From assembly GCA_018661145.1 (NCBI GenBank), contig JABJIU010000003.1, positions 1 through 8,518 on the forward strand: a stretch of 8,518 bases of DNA. Reading direction: 5' to 3'. Made by a program: the position numbers and the translations under genes. Below the pieces are notes generated by a model. The model was not told where the DNA came from, ran no database searches, and was given only the letters and a program-made list of their open reading frames with translations. Each line of letters starts with the position of its first letter. The first letter of the stretch is position 1. Shown piece by piece: positions 1 through 7,234 of this stretch. This DNA comes from Pseudomonadota bacterium (GTDB taxonomy: Bacteria; Pseudomonadota; Gammaproteobacteria; Arenicellales; UBA868).

Positions 1-2370
1 CGAACCCAGGCGATCCCGCAGCCGATCCATCATCGCTCGAAGTCCTTTGATGTCTACATCGTCATATCGTTTGACGAGCAAGCGTATACCGTTAACCTCC
101 TGAGCTTCGCTCGCGGGATCATCCCCAGCACCGCCAGCCGCAACCTGACCCTGCAGTTGCTCAATTTTTCGCTCGAGTTCACGAACACGGGTAGCGAGAC
201 TGGTTGCACGCTCCTCCACGTCGGCGCGTCCGGTCTTGAGTGCCGTTGCCAGCCGACCCAATGTCGCGCTCTCGTTCATGCCATGCTGGTACGCCGCCTC
301 CCCCGTCAATGACTCAACCCGGCGGACACCAGCGGCAATGCCGCTCTCCGAGGTGATGCGGAAGACGCCAATATCTCCTGTTCGGTGCACATGGGTTCCC
401 CCGCAAAGTTCCAGCGAAAATTCTCCCATCGACACCACCCGCACCTCATCTTCATACCGTTCACCAAAAAGTGCGGCGGCCCCTTCGGCTCGGGCCTCTT
501 CGAGATCCATCAGGCGGGTGTCGACACCGTTGTTGGCCCGGATCTGCTGATTCACTAGCCGCTCAACTTTCTCAATCTGCGCCGTCGACATGGGTTCACC
601 GTGAGAGAAATCAAATCGCAGGCGTTCGTGGTCAACAAGCGAGCCTTTTTGCTGAACATGGGCGCCAAGCACTTCCTGTAGCGCCGCGTGCAGCAGATGA
701 GTGGCCGAGTGATTGGCCGCAGTGGCACGTCGACAATTGCGATTGACCTCGGCACTGATGTTCGTTCCTTTAACCAGTGAGCCCAAGGTGACCCTGCCGG
801 CGTGGGCAATGACCTTATGTGCAAGAAAATGTACGTCGGACACTTCAAACGCACCACCGGGCCAGGTCAATACACCCTTATCCCCCACCTGTCCGCCACT
901 CTCTGCATAAAACGGTGTCCTGTCGAGGATGACCAGGCCACCCCCACCTTGATCTATCGCTTCGGCTTCAGTCTCATCCGTCACAAGCGACAGGACCGTC
1001 GCGCTGCCATCAAGGTCCTTGTAGCCAGTAAAGTCTGTCCGCTCCTCAACGCTGACCTTGACCACGCCTTCCATACGGAACTGACTCGCGGCACGGGCAC
1101 GATCCCGCTGGCCAGTCATTGCCTCTTCGAAGCCTTCCATATCCACACTTAAACCCCGCTCGCGCGCATAGTCGGCGGTGAGATCGGCAGGAAAGCCAAA
1201 AGTATCGTAAAGCTTGAAGGCAAGCTCGCCTGGGATCACGGTTCCCGAAAGATCAGCAAGCCCCTGTTCGAGAATGCGCAGGCCCTGATCCAGTGTCTGG
1301 GCAAAGCGTTCACCCTCAAGTGCCAATGTCTCTTCCACGCGCGCTTGAGCTTCGACGAGTTCCGGGCAGGCCTCACCCATTTCCTCGACTAACGACGCGA
1401 CCAGCTTGTGCATAAAGGGACCGGATGCGCCCGCCTGATAACCATGACGAATCGCGCGACGGATGATACGGCGCAGCACATAACCGCGTCCCTCGTTTGA
1501 TGGGACCACTCCATCCGTAACCAGAAACGCGCTGGAACGAATGTGGTCCGCAATGACCCGCAATGACGTGTTATTTAGATCGTTACAGCCGGTGACGTCA
1601 CCTGCCGCCTTGATCAGCGCGACGAAAAGATCTGTCTCGTAGTTGCTGTGCACACCCTGCATAACAGCCGCGAGACGTTCGAGTCCCATCCCCGTATCCA
1701 CCGATGGCTTGGGTAAAGGAGCGTCGTTGCCCTCTGCATCGCGGTTGAACTGCATGAAAACGAGATTCCAGATCTCAACATAGCGGTCGCCGTCGGCATC
1801 AGGAGACCCCGGCGGACCACCTGCGACCTCGGGGCCATGATCATAGAAAATCTCACTGCAGGGGCCGCACGGTCCGGTATCACCCATAGCCCAGAAGTTA
1901 TCACTGGCGCCAATACGGGCAAAGCGCTCAGAGGGAACACCGATCTCGCCGCGCCAGATATCTGCGGCTTCGTCGTCTTCTTCAAAGACCGTGATCCAGA
2001 GTTTTTCCGCTGGCAGACCGTAACCCTCGGTCAGCAGTTTCCAAGCATGCTCGATCGCCTGGCGCTTGAAGTAGTCGCCAAAACTAAAGTTACCCAGCAT
2101 CTCGAAAAATGTGTGGTGCCGAGCGGTATAACCGACGTTATCGAGATCGTTGTGCTTGCCGCCCGCACGCACGCACCGCTGGGCGGTGACCGCCCGGTGG
2201 TAGGGTCTTTTCTCCTGCCCAAGAAACACATCCTTGAACTGCACCATCCCCGCATTGGTAAACAGCAGCGTGGGATCGTTATGGGGTACCAACGGGCTGC
2301 TTGGCACGATTTCGTGCCCCTGTGCAGCGAAATAATCCAGAAACTGCTTTCTGATGTCCCGGGTCTTCAT
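1..2370 (-). CDS. alaS: Alanyl-tRNA synthetase AlaS (3' end beyond window)
   Basis: Charges tRNA(Ala) with alanine in the cytoplasm and hydrolyses mischarged Ser/Gly-tRNA(Ala). The frame is open for 790 codons from the ATG at 2370 to base 1 with no stop. E. coli AlaRS has about 876 residues, so roughly 80-90 C-terminal residues lie outside. Order seen: class II catalytic domain from the N-terminus (MKTRDIRKQFLDYF; motif 2 region with FEMLGNFSFGDY near residues 89-99; motif 3 DTGMGLER at 225-232), then the tRNA-recognition helical region, then the editing domain with zinc-site residues H554 and H558 (HSATH) and C656 and H660 (CGGTH). A charged helical linker near 720-750 leads into the start of the C-Ala domain. 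The start matches the family N-terminus; its Shine-Dalgarno is weak (only an A-rich run). It is the last gene of the pncC-recA-recX-alaS order. Identity is certain from the motifs. Confidence 0.97.
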   Translation of the reverse strand, partial: MKTRDIRKQFLDYFAAQGHEIVPSSPLVPHNDPTLLFTNAGMVQFKDVFLGQEKRPYHRAVTAQRCVRAGGKHNDLDNVGYTARHHTFFEMLGNFSFGDYFKRQAIEHAWKLLTEGYGLPAEKLWITVFEEDDEAADIWRGEIGVPSERFARIGASDNFWAMGDTGPCGPCSEIFYDHGPEVAGGPPGSPDADGDRYVEIWNLVFMQFNRDAEGNDAPLPKPSVDTGMGLERLAAVMQGVHSNYETDLFVALIKAAGDVTGCNDLNNTSLRVIADHIRSSAFLVTDGVVPSNEGRGYVLRRIIRRAIRHGYQAGASGPFMHKLVASLVEEMGEACPELVEAQARVEETLALEGERFAQTLDQGLRILEQGLADLSGTVIPGELAFKLYDTFGFPADLTADYARERGLSVDMEGFEEAMTGQRDRARAASQFRMEGVVKVSVEERTDFTGYKDLDGSATVLSLVTDETEAEAIDQGGGGLVILDRTPFYAESGGQVGDKGVLTWPGGAFEVSDVHFLAHKVIAHAGRVTLGSLVKGTNISAEVNRNCRRATAANHSATHLLHAALQEVLGAHVQQKGSLVDHERLRFDFSHGEPMSTAQIEKVERLVNQQIRANNGVDTRLMDLEEARAEGAAALFGERYEDEVRVVSMGEFSLELCGGTHVHRTGDIGVFRITSESGIAAGVRRVESLTGEAAYQHGMNESATLGRLATALKTGRADVEERATSLATRVRELERKIEQLQGQVAAGGAGDDPASEAQEVNGIRLLVKRYDDVDIKGLRAMMDRLRDRLGS

Positions 2371-2377
2371 TTTTTTT

Positions 2378-2411
2378 CAGCGACAAAACAACGCGGCCCG
2401 GCAACCCAGGC
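2378..2411 (-). terminator. Weak hairpin between recX and alaS
   Basis: On the minus strand the recX-alaS gap contains GCCTGG-GTTG-CCGGGC (bases 2411-2396), a 6-bp stem with one G-U pair and a 4-nt loop. Five nt later comes the T-rich run TTGTTTTG. The wobble pair forms only in minus-strand RNA; the plus strand would have a C-A mismatch. It could attenuate read-through from recX into alaS. The stem is short and the T run is displaced and interrupted, so it may mean nothing. Confidence 0.22.
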
Positions 2412-2430
2412 AGCGGGTAAAAACCTGATT

Positions 2431-2901
2431 TTAACCGGGACTTTGCCATTCGCCGAGTACCTGGCGAATAGTTTGCGTATCGAACCCCCGTCGCTGCAGA
2501 TACGATGCCCGACGGGCCCAGTCCTTATAGTCCTGAATCACAGGATCTGGAAAGCGGCTGGCATGCTTGGCGGATGCGATTTCGATCCAGGAAAACTCCG
2601 CCTCAACCAGGGAAGCGTCAATAATCTCTGGGGCGACACTGCGTTCACGCAATTGCTGACGAATGTAGGCCGGACCGTAGCCCGTCTTTGCGCGGTGAGA
2701 AATGAGCGCCTGCGCGTAGCGCGTATCGGAAAGCTCGTTACGCGCGCAAAGCTCATCGAGCACCTGATCGATCAGAGGGCTTTCAAAGCCTCTCTGAATC
2801 AGTTTTTGCTGCAACTCACCGCGGCTGTGCTCACGCCGCACTAGCAGGCTAAGCGCCTTGTCGCGGACCTGCGCGCGGGGGTCCGCGTTGGCGTCACTCA
2901 T
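2431..2901 (-). CDS. recX: RecX, regulator of RecA
   Basis: RecX binds RecA filaments and limits their extension and activities. The protein has 156 residues (E. coli RecX: 166), is helical and charged, and shows the family's tandem three-helix repeats. Recognisable segments are the first-repeat pattern around residues 13-35 (ALSLLVRREHSRGEL), the NELSDTRYAQALISHR segment near 55-70, GYGPAYIRQQLRERSV near 73-88, and a C-terminal repeat with YLQRRGFDTQTIRQVL. It starts 14 nt after the recA stop with no strong Shine-Dalgarno of its own, so cotranscription and perhaps translational coupling with recA are likely (inference). The position between recA and alaS supports the call. Nothing suggests truncation. 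Confidence 0.95.
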   Translation of the reverse strand: MSDANADPRAQVRDKALSLLVRREHSRGELQQKLIQRGFESPLIDQVLDELCARNELSDTRYAQALISHRAKTGYGPAYIRQQLRERSVAPEIIDASLVEAEFSWIEIASAKHASRFPDPVIQDYKDWARRASYLQRRGFDTQTIRQVLGEWQSPG

Positions 2902-2915
2902 GGCGAGCTGACGGT

Positions 2916-3983
2916 TTACGCCTCTTCTGCCTCAGGCTCAGGTTCGGACTCAGCCGCAGTATCGGCGCCTGCCTCCGGACGATTACCGAGCTCATTGAGG
3001 CCCATCTTCTGGCGGACCAGATTTTCGATCTCCGATGCCATGTCGGGATGCTCTCTTAAGAATTCTCGAACATTGTCCCTGCCCTGGCCAATTCGCTCGC
3101 CGTTATAGGAGTACCAGGCCCCGGATTTCTCAACAAGCTTGTGCTCGACGCCCATGTCAATAAGCTCCCCTTCCTTGGAGATACCTTCGTTATAGAGAAT
3201 GTCGAACTCACATTTTTGAAACGGGGGTGCCACCTTATTCTTGACGACCTTCACACGGGTCTGGTTCCCCAGAATCTCATCGCCTTTCTTTACGGCACCG
3301 ATCCGACGGATGTCGAGGCGAACCGAGGAATAGAACTTAAGCGCATTGCCGCCGGTTGTGGTTTCGGGGTTACCGAACATCACGCCGATCTTCATGCGAA
3401 TCTGATTGATAAAGATCACCATCGTATTTGAGCGTTTGATGTTGGCGGTAAGTTTTCGCAGCGCCTGGGACATCAGTCTCGCTTGCAAACCAACGTGGTG
3501 ATCGCCCATTTCGCCTTCAATTTCAGCTTTGGGGGTTAACGCGGCCACAGAATCCACGACGACTACATCAACAGCCGCGGAGCGCACTAGCATATCGCAG
3601 ATTTCGAGCGCCTGCTCGCCGGTGTCGGGCTGTGATACCAGAAGATCATCCACCTGCGCACCCAGTCGCTCTGCATACGCCGGATCGAGCGCATGTTCGG
3701 CATCAATAAAAGCGCAGGTGCCGCCAGCCTTCTGGGCTTGGGCAATCACGGAAAGCGTAAGGGTTGTCTTGCCTGACGATTCTGGGCCATAAATCTCGAC
3801 GACTCGGCCGCGCGGCAACCCACCGATACCGAGAGCAATATCAAGCCCGAGTGAGCCAGTCGAGACGCTTTCGATACTTTGTCCGGCCTGGGCATCACCG
3901 AGGCGCATTACTGAGCCTTTGCCAAACTGGCGCTCGATCTGTCCGAGAGCTGCGTCTAAGGCCTTCTGCCTGTTCTCATCCAT
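2916..3983 (-). CDS. recA: Recombinase RecA
   Basis: Forms ATP-dependent filaments on single-stranded DNA, drives homologous strand exchange, and acts as coprotease for LexA self-cleavage in the SOS response. It has 355 residues, the usual length. Visible are the N-terminal polymerisation helix (MDENRQKALDAALGQIERQF), Walker A GPESSGKTTL at residues 66-75 with K72 and T73, a Walker B strand ending VVVVDSVAAL near 140-150, loop L1 around EGEMGDHHVGLQAR, and loop L2 around FGNPETTTGGNALKFY. The C-terminus is an acidic tail rich in Glu and Pro, which in RecA proteins moderates DNA binding. The ATG at 3983 has a GGAG ribosome binding site at 3993-3990, six nt upstream. pncC lies 139 nt upstream and recX 14 nt downstream. 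Confidence 0.99.
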   Translation of the reverse strand: MDENRQKALDAALGQIERQFGKGSVMRLGDAQAGQSIESVSTGSLGLDIALGIGGLPRGRVVEIYGPESSGKTTLTLSVIAQAQKAGGTCAFIDAEHALDPAYAERLGAQVDDLLVSQPDTGEQALEICDMLVRSAAVDVVVVDSVAALTPKAEIEGEMGDHHVGLQARLMSQALRKLTANIKRSNTMVIFINQIRMKIGVMFGNPETTTGGNALKFYSSVRLDIRRIGAVKKGDEILGNQTRVKVVKNKVAPPFQKCEFDILYNEGISKEGELIDMGVEHKLVEKSGAWYSYNGERIGQGRDNVREFLREHPDMASEIENLVRQKMGLNELGNRPEAGADTAAESEPEPEAEEA

Positions 3984-4122
3984 GTGTCACTCCGATTGAT
4001 TGCTGAGATTTCTTGATTTGCTGATCTCGTTGATTACGCGTAGCCAGCGCCGGGCACATATCGGGATCAGGGGGCATTATTTCATAATCCAAATGATCAA
4101 CCCAGCGAACTGCTTCACAAAT
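3984..4122 (-). promoter_or_regulatory. recA leader and probable promoter region
   Basis: This is the 139-nt gap between the pncC stop and the recA start. A GGAG Shine-Dalgarno lies at 3993-3990. Reading both strands I found no CTGT-N8-ACAG LexA box. The AT-rich core at 4074-4100 (minus strand) holds TTGATC at 4100-4095 and TAATGC at 4079-4074 with a 15-nt spacer, shorter than the usual 17. It also holds the small palindrome ATTAT-GAA-ATAAT at 4088-4076. These are only weak promoter or operator candidates. recA may have its own promoter here or be read from upstream of pncC. Confidence 0.4.
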
Positions 4123-4626
4123 TTATGCCGACGCAGCCTGAATAAGGCGGGCAAGTTCCGAAAGCGCGGTCGCTACGGACTGGCGGCGCACTTCGTCACG
4201 ATTGCCATGAAAATGAAACCGCTCAGACACAGTCTCTATGCCCGGGAACTGCCATGCGAGGTATACAGTGCCTACAGGCTTTTCATCACTACCGCCGCCA
4301 GGGCCGGCGATGCCGGTAACCGAAACCGCGGCGCTGGCGCCTGTGCGCTCGAGCGCTCCTGACACCATCGCCTCGGCCACCTCAGCGCTGACCGCACCAT
4401 GACGCGAGATCATGGCTCCCGGCACCCCTACGAGCGATTCTTTGGATGCATTGCTATAGGTAACCAAGCCGCACTCGAACCAGTCTGAACTGCCAGATAA
4501 AGAAGTCACCGTCTTTGCAATCCAGCCTCCGGTGCATGACTCGACGGCAGCGAGACGCCAGCCCCGGTCGAGCAGAATCTCCCCGACTTTCGCAGCGATT
4601 TGCACAAGTTCATCTGGTTTGGTCAT
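4123..4626 (-). CDS. pncC: Nicotinamide-nucleotide amidase PncC (CinA C-terminal family)
   Basis: Deamidates nicotinamide mononucleotide to nicotinic acid mononucleotide, recycling NMN produced by DNA ligase into NAD. It has 167 residues, matching stand-alone PncC (E. coli about 165), and lacks the N-terminal MoCF-like domain of full-length CinA. Family motifs are AVESCTGG at residues 27-34 with the probable catalytic serine S30, the ECGLVTYSNASKESLVGV block near 51-68, and the VTGIAGPGGGSDEKPVGTVY block near 103-122. The location directly upstream of recA is the classic one. The ATG at 4626 is followed by a normal N-terminal helix, but I see no good Shine-Dalgarno. The older name for such genes is cinA or ygaD; amidase activity is inferred from the family. 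Confidence 0.93.
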   Translation of the reverse strand: MTKPDELVQIAAKVGEILLDRGWRLAAVESCTGGWIAKTVTSLSGSSDWFECGLVTYSNASKESLVGVPGAMISRHGAVSAEVAEAMVSGALERTGASAAVSVTGIAGPGGGSDEKPVGTVYLAWQFPGIETVSERFHFHGNRDEVRRQSVATALSELARLIQAASA

Positions 4627-4744
4627 ATGAAAATAGTATCCACAACTGGCTCAGGCGGCTCTAACAGGCATTATCATTATCGGGTGACTCACAGCGTGAG
4701 CCCGTAAACCGCCATTCGATCTGCCAGAAATTCGGTCGTTTTTA
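4627..4744. promoter_or_regulatory. Divergent intergenic region between pncC and the hydrolase gene
   Basis: These 118 nt separate two divergent genes and should contain promoters for both. On the minus strand the tandem GATAATGATAAT (4682-4671) resembles overlapping -10 elements, but no TTGACA-like -35 stands 16-18 nt upstream. No clear plus-strand promoter is visible, and neither gene has a strong Shine-Dalgarno. I found no CTGT-N8-ACAG site here. The region holds a hairpin and one arm of an inverted repeat, listed separately. Confidence 0.4.
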
Positions 4745-4753
4745 ATGATAATG
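4669..4753. repeat. 11-bp inverted repeat flanking the divergent spacer
   Basis: CATTATCATTA at 4669-4679 is the exact reverse complement of TAATGATAATG at 4743-4753, with 63 nt between the arms. The left arm overlaps the possible pncC -10 region. The right arm overlaps the most upstream ATG codons of the hydrolase frame. Paired operators for one dimeric regulator are possible, but both arms are AT-rich and low in complexity. Confidence 0.45.
4681..4704. repeat. Hairpin-forming imperfect palindrome in the divergent spacer
   Basis: CTCAC (4688-4692), loop AGC, and GTGAG (4696-4700) form a perfect 5-bp stem. Outside it CGGG (4681-4684) pairs with CCCG (4701-4704), leaving TGA as a 3-nt bulge, for nine base pairs in all. 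No T run follows on either strand, so it does not look like an intrinsic terminator. A protein-binding site or RNA leader structure is more plausible. Confidence 0.45.
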
Positions 4754-5596
4754 GCCCTTGGAATTTACCAGAACATGAAAACACTGCTGATGCTGATTCC
4801 CAGCCGAATGGAAAACAGGTATTGGTCTGCCGTTCTTACGGTTCTTTTGGCTCTCTCGGCCTTCCCAAGTCACAGCAGCGATCGTGATCGGGAAGGCCGA
4901 CTGGTTGAAGAGATCGAAGCCAATCTCTTTGATGGTGAGGTTATCTCCCTTCTTCCCGACGGCAAAACATTTGCAGCCGTCGAGATGGCATCCCAAACCG
5001 GCACTGCCCGGGGAGCCGTTGTCCTGTTGCACGGCCGGGGATTTCATGCGGATTGGCCCGAGAATGTCGGACCACTTCGCGTAGGCCTTGCAGAAGCCGG
5101 ATGGCATACGCTCTCCTTACAGATGCCAGTGCTTGAAAAATCAGCCAAGTACTTTGACTATCTGCCTGTCTTACCCGAGGCCCTGCCCCGAATCGACGCT
5201 GCACTGGCACACCTCAAGGATCAGAACATCTCCCCGGTTGTTCTGCTGGCGCACAGCTGCGGGGCGCATATGGCGATGCTCTGGATGGAGCAACATGCAG
5301 ACTCCGGTATCGATGCGTTTGTAGGAATCGGCATGGGTGCCACAGACTACAAACAACCGATGCGTCATCCTTTTCCTTTCGCCTCGGTCAAGGTGCCGGT
5401 GCTGGATCTTTACGGAGAGGAAGATTACCCGGCAGTTCACCGAATGGCGCCTGAACGCCTAGATCTGATTAATCAGGGTGGCAACGCATTATCAAGACTG
5501 ATTGTCTCTCCCGGCGCGGATCACTACTTTACTGATAACAGTGATCAACTCATCGAGGAAGTCAGCACCTGGCTGGATTCTCTCGGTTGGGATTAA
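4745..5596 (+). CDS. Exported alpha/beta-hydrolase-fold protein, DUF3530 family
   Basis: Function unknown; the fold predicts an esterase-like hydrolase outside the cytoplasmic membrane. Numbering is from the ATG at 4745. A signal peptide follows M22 (4808): charged start MENR, hydrophobic stretch WSAVLTVLLALSAF, then a polar region SHSSD. The true start may therefore be M11 (4775) or M22 rather than 4745, whose ATG lies inside an inverted repeat; none has a good Shine-Dalgarno. The fold's landmarks are in order: VVLLHGRGFHADWP oxyanion-loop region near 91-104, GWHTLSLQMPVL, nucleophile elbow AHSCG with S171, LDLYGEEDYP with probable acid D227, and GADHYF with H260. The elbow has Ala where GHSxG has Gly. 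The DUF3530 assignment is by recall of the family pattern. It diverges from pncC and lies 193 nt before gdhA. A truncated relative lies at 7297-7503. Confidence 0.82.
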   Translation: MIMALGIYQNMKTLLMLIPSRMENRYWSAVLTVLLALSAFPSHSSDRDREGRLVEEIEANLFDGEVISLLPDGKTFAAVEMASQTGTARGAVVLLHGRGFHADWPENVGPLRVGLAEAGWHTLSLQMPVLEKSAKYFDYLPVLPEALPRIDAALAHLKDQNISPVVLLAHSCGAHMAMLWMEQHADSGIDAFVGIGMGATDYKQPMRHPFPFASVKVPVLDLYGEEDYPAVHRMAPERLDLINQGGNALSRLIVSPGADHYFTDNSDQLIEEVSTWLDSLGWD

Positions 5597-5789
5597 AGGC
5601 CAGCCTAACCCAACAAGGCCGTCAGACAACTTCGAAAAAAATCCTCTAAATCCTCAGAATAATCATCCTCATTTCTCCCAAACGGGCTGAATAGTCTCCA
5701 GAATTCGAACAAATGAGTCGGATTTCATTCTAAGATTGGTAAATATCTGATTTGAAAAAAATGACAAACCAACTGCCGAGGAGAATGTA
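5597..5789 (+). promoter_or_regulatory. gdhA upstream region
   Basis: AT-rich spacer (25 G+C in the 60 bases from 5641). No intrinsic terminator for the hydrolase gene is visible: GGCC at 5599 and 5637 could pair only as a 4-bp stem. Three ATCCTC hexamers lie at 5641, 5650 and 5665. A TAAATA sequence near 5742 could be a -10, but nothing like TTGACA stands at the right distance. The gdhA Shine-Dalgarno GAGGAG lies at 5778-5783, six nt before the start. A separate promoter for gdhA is likely but not resolved. Confidence 0.4.
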
Positions 5790-5790
5790 A
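5761..5790 (+). CDS. Possible 9-codon leader frame overlapping the gdhA start
   Basis: ATG at 5761 opens a frame encoding MTNQLPRRM and stopping at TAA 5788-5790, whose last A is the first base of the gdhA ATG (TAATG). Such overlaps can couple translation. The two rare-type arginine codons AGG-AGA coincide with the gdhA Shine-Dalgarno, so ribosomes on the leader would cover the gdhA site. No clear Shine-Dalgarno precedes this ATG, only a run of A. A frame this short may arise by chance. Confidence 0.22.
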   Translation: MTNQLPRRM

Positions 5791-7148
5791 TGACAACGAC
5801 CGACCACGCCGATATTAAAACCTTTCTGGAAGGCGTAAACAAACGTAATCCTGGTCAGCCCGAGTTCGTGCAGGCTGTTCAAGAAGTTGCACAGGACATT
5901 TTCCCCTTCATTCAGGACAAGACGGAATACCACGAGTATCAGATCTTGCGTCGTATTGCTGAACCTGACCGGGTTGTCAGTTTCCGCGTTTGCTGGGAAG
6001 ACGACAAAAACAATATTCGGGTACAGCGTGGCTGGCGCGTCCAGAACAACAATTCAATAGGACCTTATAAAGGAGGGATTAGGTTTCATCCCACCGTTAC
6101 CGAAGGGGTTCTTAAATTCCTGGCATTTGAGCAAACATTTAAAAATAGCCTGACAGGTCTTCCACTGGGGGGAGGGAAAGGCGGATCAAATTTCAACCCC
6201 CGTGGAAAATCAGAACATGAGGTTATGCGGTTCTGTCAGTCATTCATGACAGAGTTATTTCGTCACGTCGGAGACGATATCGATGTGCCCGCAGGCGATA
6301 TTGGAGTAGGCGCGCGAGAAATCGGGTACATGTTCGGACAATACAAACGCATTACCAATCGATTCACCGGCGTGCTGACTGGCAAAGGGCTGGAATATGG
6401 CGGCAGCCTCATTCGGACCGAAGCGACCGGCTATGGCGCTATTCTTTTCATGCAGAACATGCTGGAGCATATAGGTGATTCGGTTGAGGGAAAGACCTGT
6501 GTCATTTCAGGTTCCGGCAACGTTGCGACCCATGCCGCGGAGAAAATCGTCCAACTGGGCGGGAAACCAGTCACGCTCTCTGATTCCGATGGATTCATTC
6601 ACGATGAGCAAGGCCTGACACTGGAGAAGATTAATTGGATAAAGGATCTCAAAATGAATCGGCGTGGTCGTATATCAGAGTATGCTGATGAATTCAAAGA
6701 AGCCAGTTATCATGCAGGGGAACGACCCTGGAACGTCCCTTGCGCCCTGGCCGCGCCGTGCGCTACCCAGAACGAATTAACTGGTGATGATGCAGAAGCC
6801 CTTGTCAAGAATGGCTGCCTTGCAGTGAGCGAAGGCGCAAATATGCCGACAGACTTGCAAGGCGTAGAGGTGTTCAAAAAATCTGGGATTCTTTTTGCAC
6901 CCGGAAAAGCTGCCAACGCCGGTGGAGTCGCAGTGTCAGGTCTGGAGATGAGTCAGAACTCGGCCAGACTATCCTGGAGCGAGGAAGAACTTCAGTCTCT
7001 GCTGACTGACATTATGAAAGGCATCCATTCGAGTTGCGTGGAGTACGGCGGTTCAGCGGGAGATAACACAATCGATTATGTTAAAGGCGCCAACATCGCC
7101 GGCTTTAAGAAAGTTGCCGACGCCATGCTCGCCTATGGTGTCGTCTAA
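5790..7148 (+). CDS. gdhA: Glutamate dehydrogenase, NADP-type
   Basis: Reversibly aminates 2-oxoglutarate to glutamate with NADPH, a cytoplasmic hexamer that assimilates ammonium when it is plentiful. It has 452 residues (E. coli GdhA: 447). Visible are PYKGGIRFHP with K94, the family signature LPLGGGKGGSNFNP with active-site K130, and VPAGDIGVGAREIGYM with catalytic D170. The nucleotide-binding motif GSGNVA is at 241-246, followed by the SDSDG turn typical of NADP-preferring short enzymes. Near the C-terminus come EGANMPT and the FAPGKAANAGGVAVSGLEMSQN block. The ATG at 5790 has GAGGAG six nt upstream. G+C in sampled stretches (28 of 60 at 6121-6180 and again at 6661-6720) is lower than in alaS (40 of 60 at 661-720) or the downstream oxidoreductase (40 of 60 at 8161-8220), which may indicate separate acquisition. 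Cofactor preference is inferred from sequence. Confidence 0.96.
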   Translation: MTTTDHADIKTFLEGVNKRNPGQPEFVQAVQEVAQDIFPFIQDKTEYHEYQILRRIAEPDRVVSFRVCWEDDKNNIRVQRGWRVQNNNSIGPYKGGIRFHPTVTEGVLKFLAFEQTFKNSLTGLPLGGGKGGSNFNPRGKSEHEVMRFCQSFMTELFRHVGDDIDVPAGDIGVGAREIGYMFGQYKRITNRFTGVLTGKGLEYGGSLIRTEATGYGAILFMQNMLEHIGDSVEGKTCVISGSGNVATHAAEKIVQLGGKPVTLSDSDGFIHDEQGLTLEKINWIKDLKMNRRGRISEYADEFKEASYHAGERPWNVPCALAAPCATQNELTGDDAEALVKNGCLAVSEGANMPTDLQGVEVFKKSGILFAPGKAANAGGVAVSGLEMSQNSARLSWSEEELQSLLTDIMKGIHSSCVEYGGSAGDNTIDYVKGANIAGFKKVADAMLAYGVV

Positions 7149-7234
7149 GAGCGCGTTGGGACATCCTATGCGCATGCAAAGAGCGCCATCGAAATCTGTG
7201 GGAAACGCCTGATTCTGAGCCAGCAACTTAGACT

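Noticed and set aside
2031..2255. Short minus-strand frames within alaS and recX (also 1614-1985 and 2538-2756)
   Set aside because: Shifted-frame shadows of alaS and recX; the true frames carry the conserved motifs.
1837..2844. 335-codon plus-strand open frame antisense to alaS and recX
   Set aside because: It overlaps two well-recognised genes almost completely, has no family pattern, and is what codon bias on the opposite strand produces.
4000..4362. 120-codon plus-strand frame across the recA leader and pncC
   Set aside because: Mostly antisense to pncC, no recognisable domain and no ribosome binding site.
5785..5790. Start-stop element ATGTAA directly before the gdhA start
   Set aside because: Only one nt separates it from the Shine-Dalgarno, too close for initiation; it is the end of the 9-codon frame.
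7149..7234. Intrinsic terminator after gdhA or residual hydrolase coding sequence
   Set aside because: No GC stem followed by a T run, and all three forward frames lack similarity to the missing part of the hydrolase.
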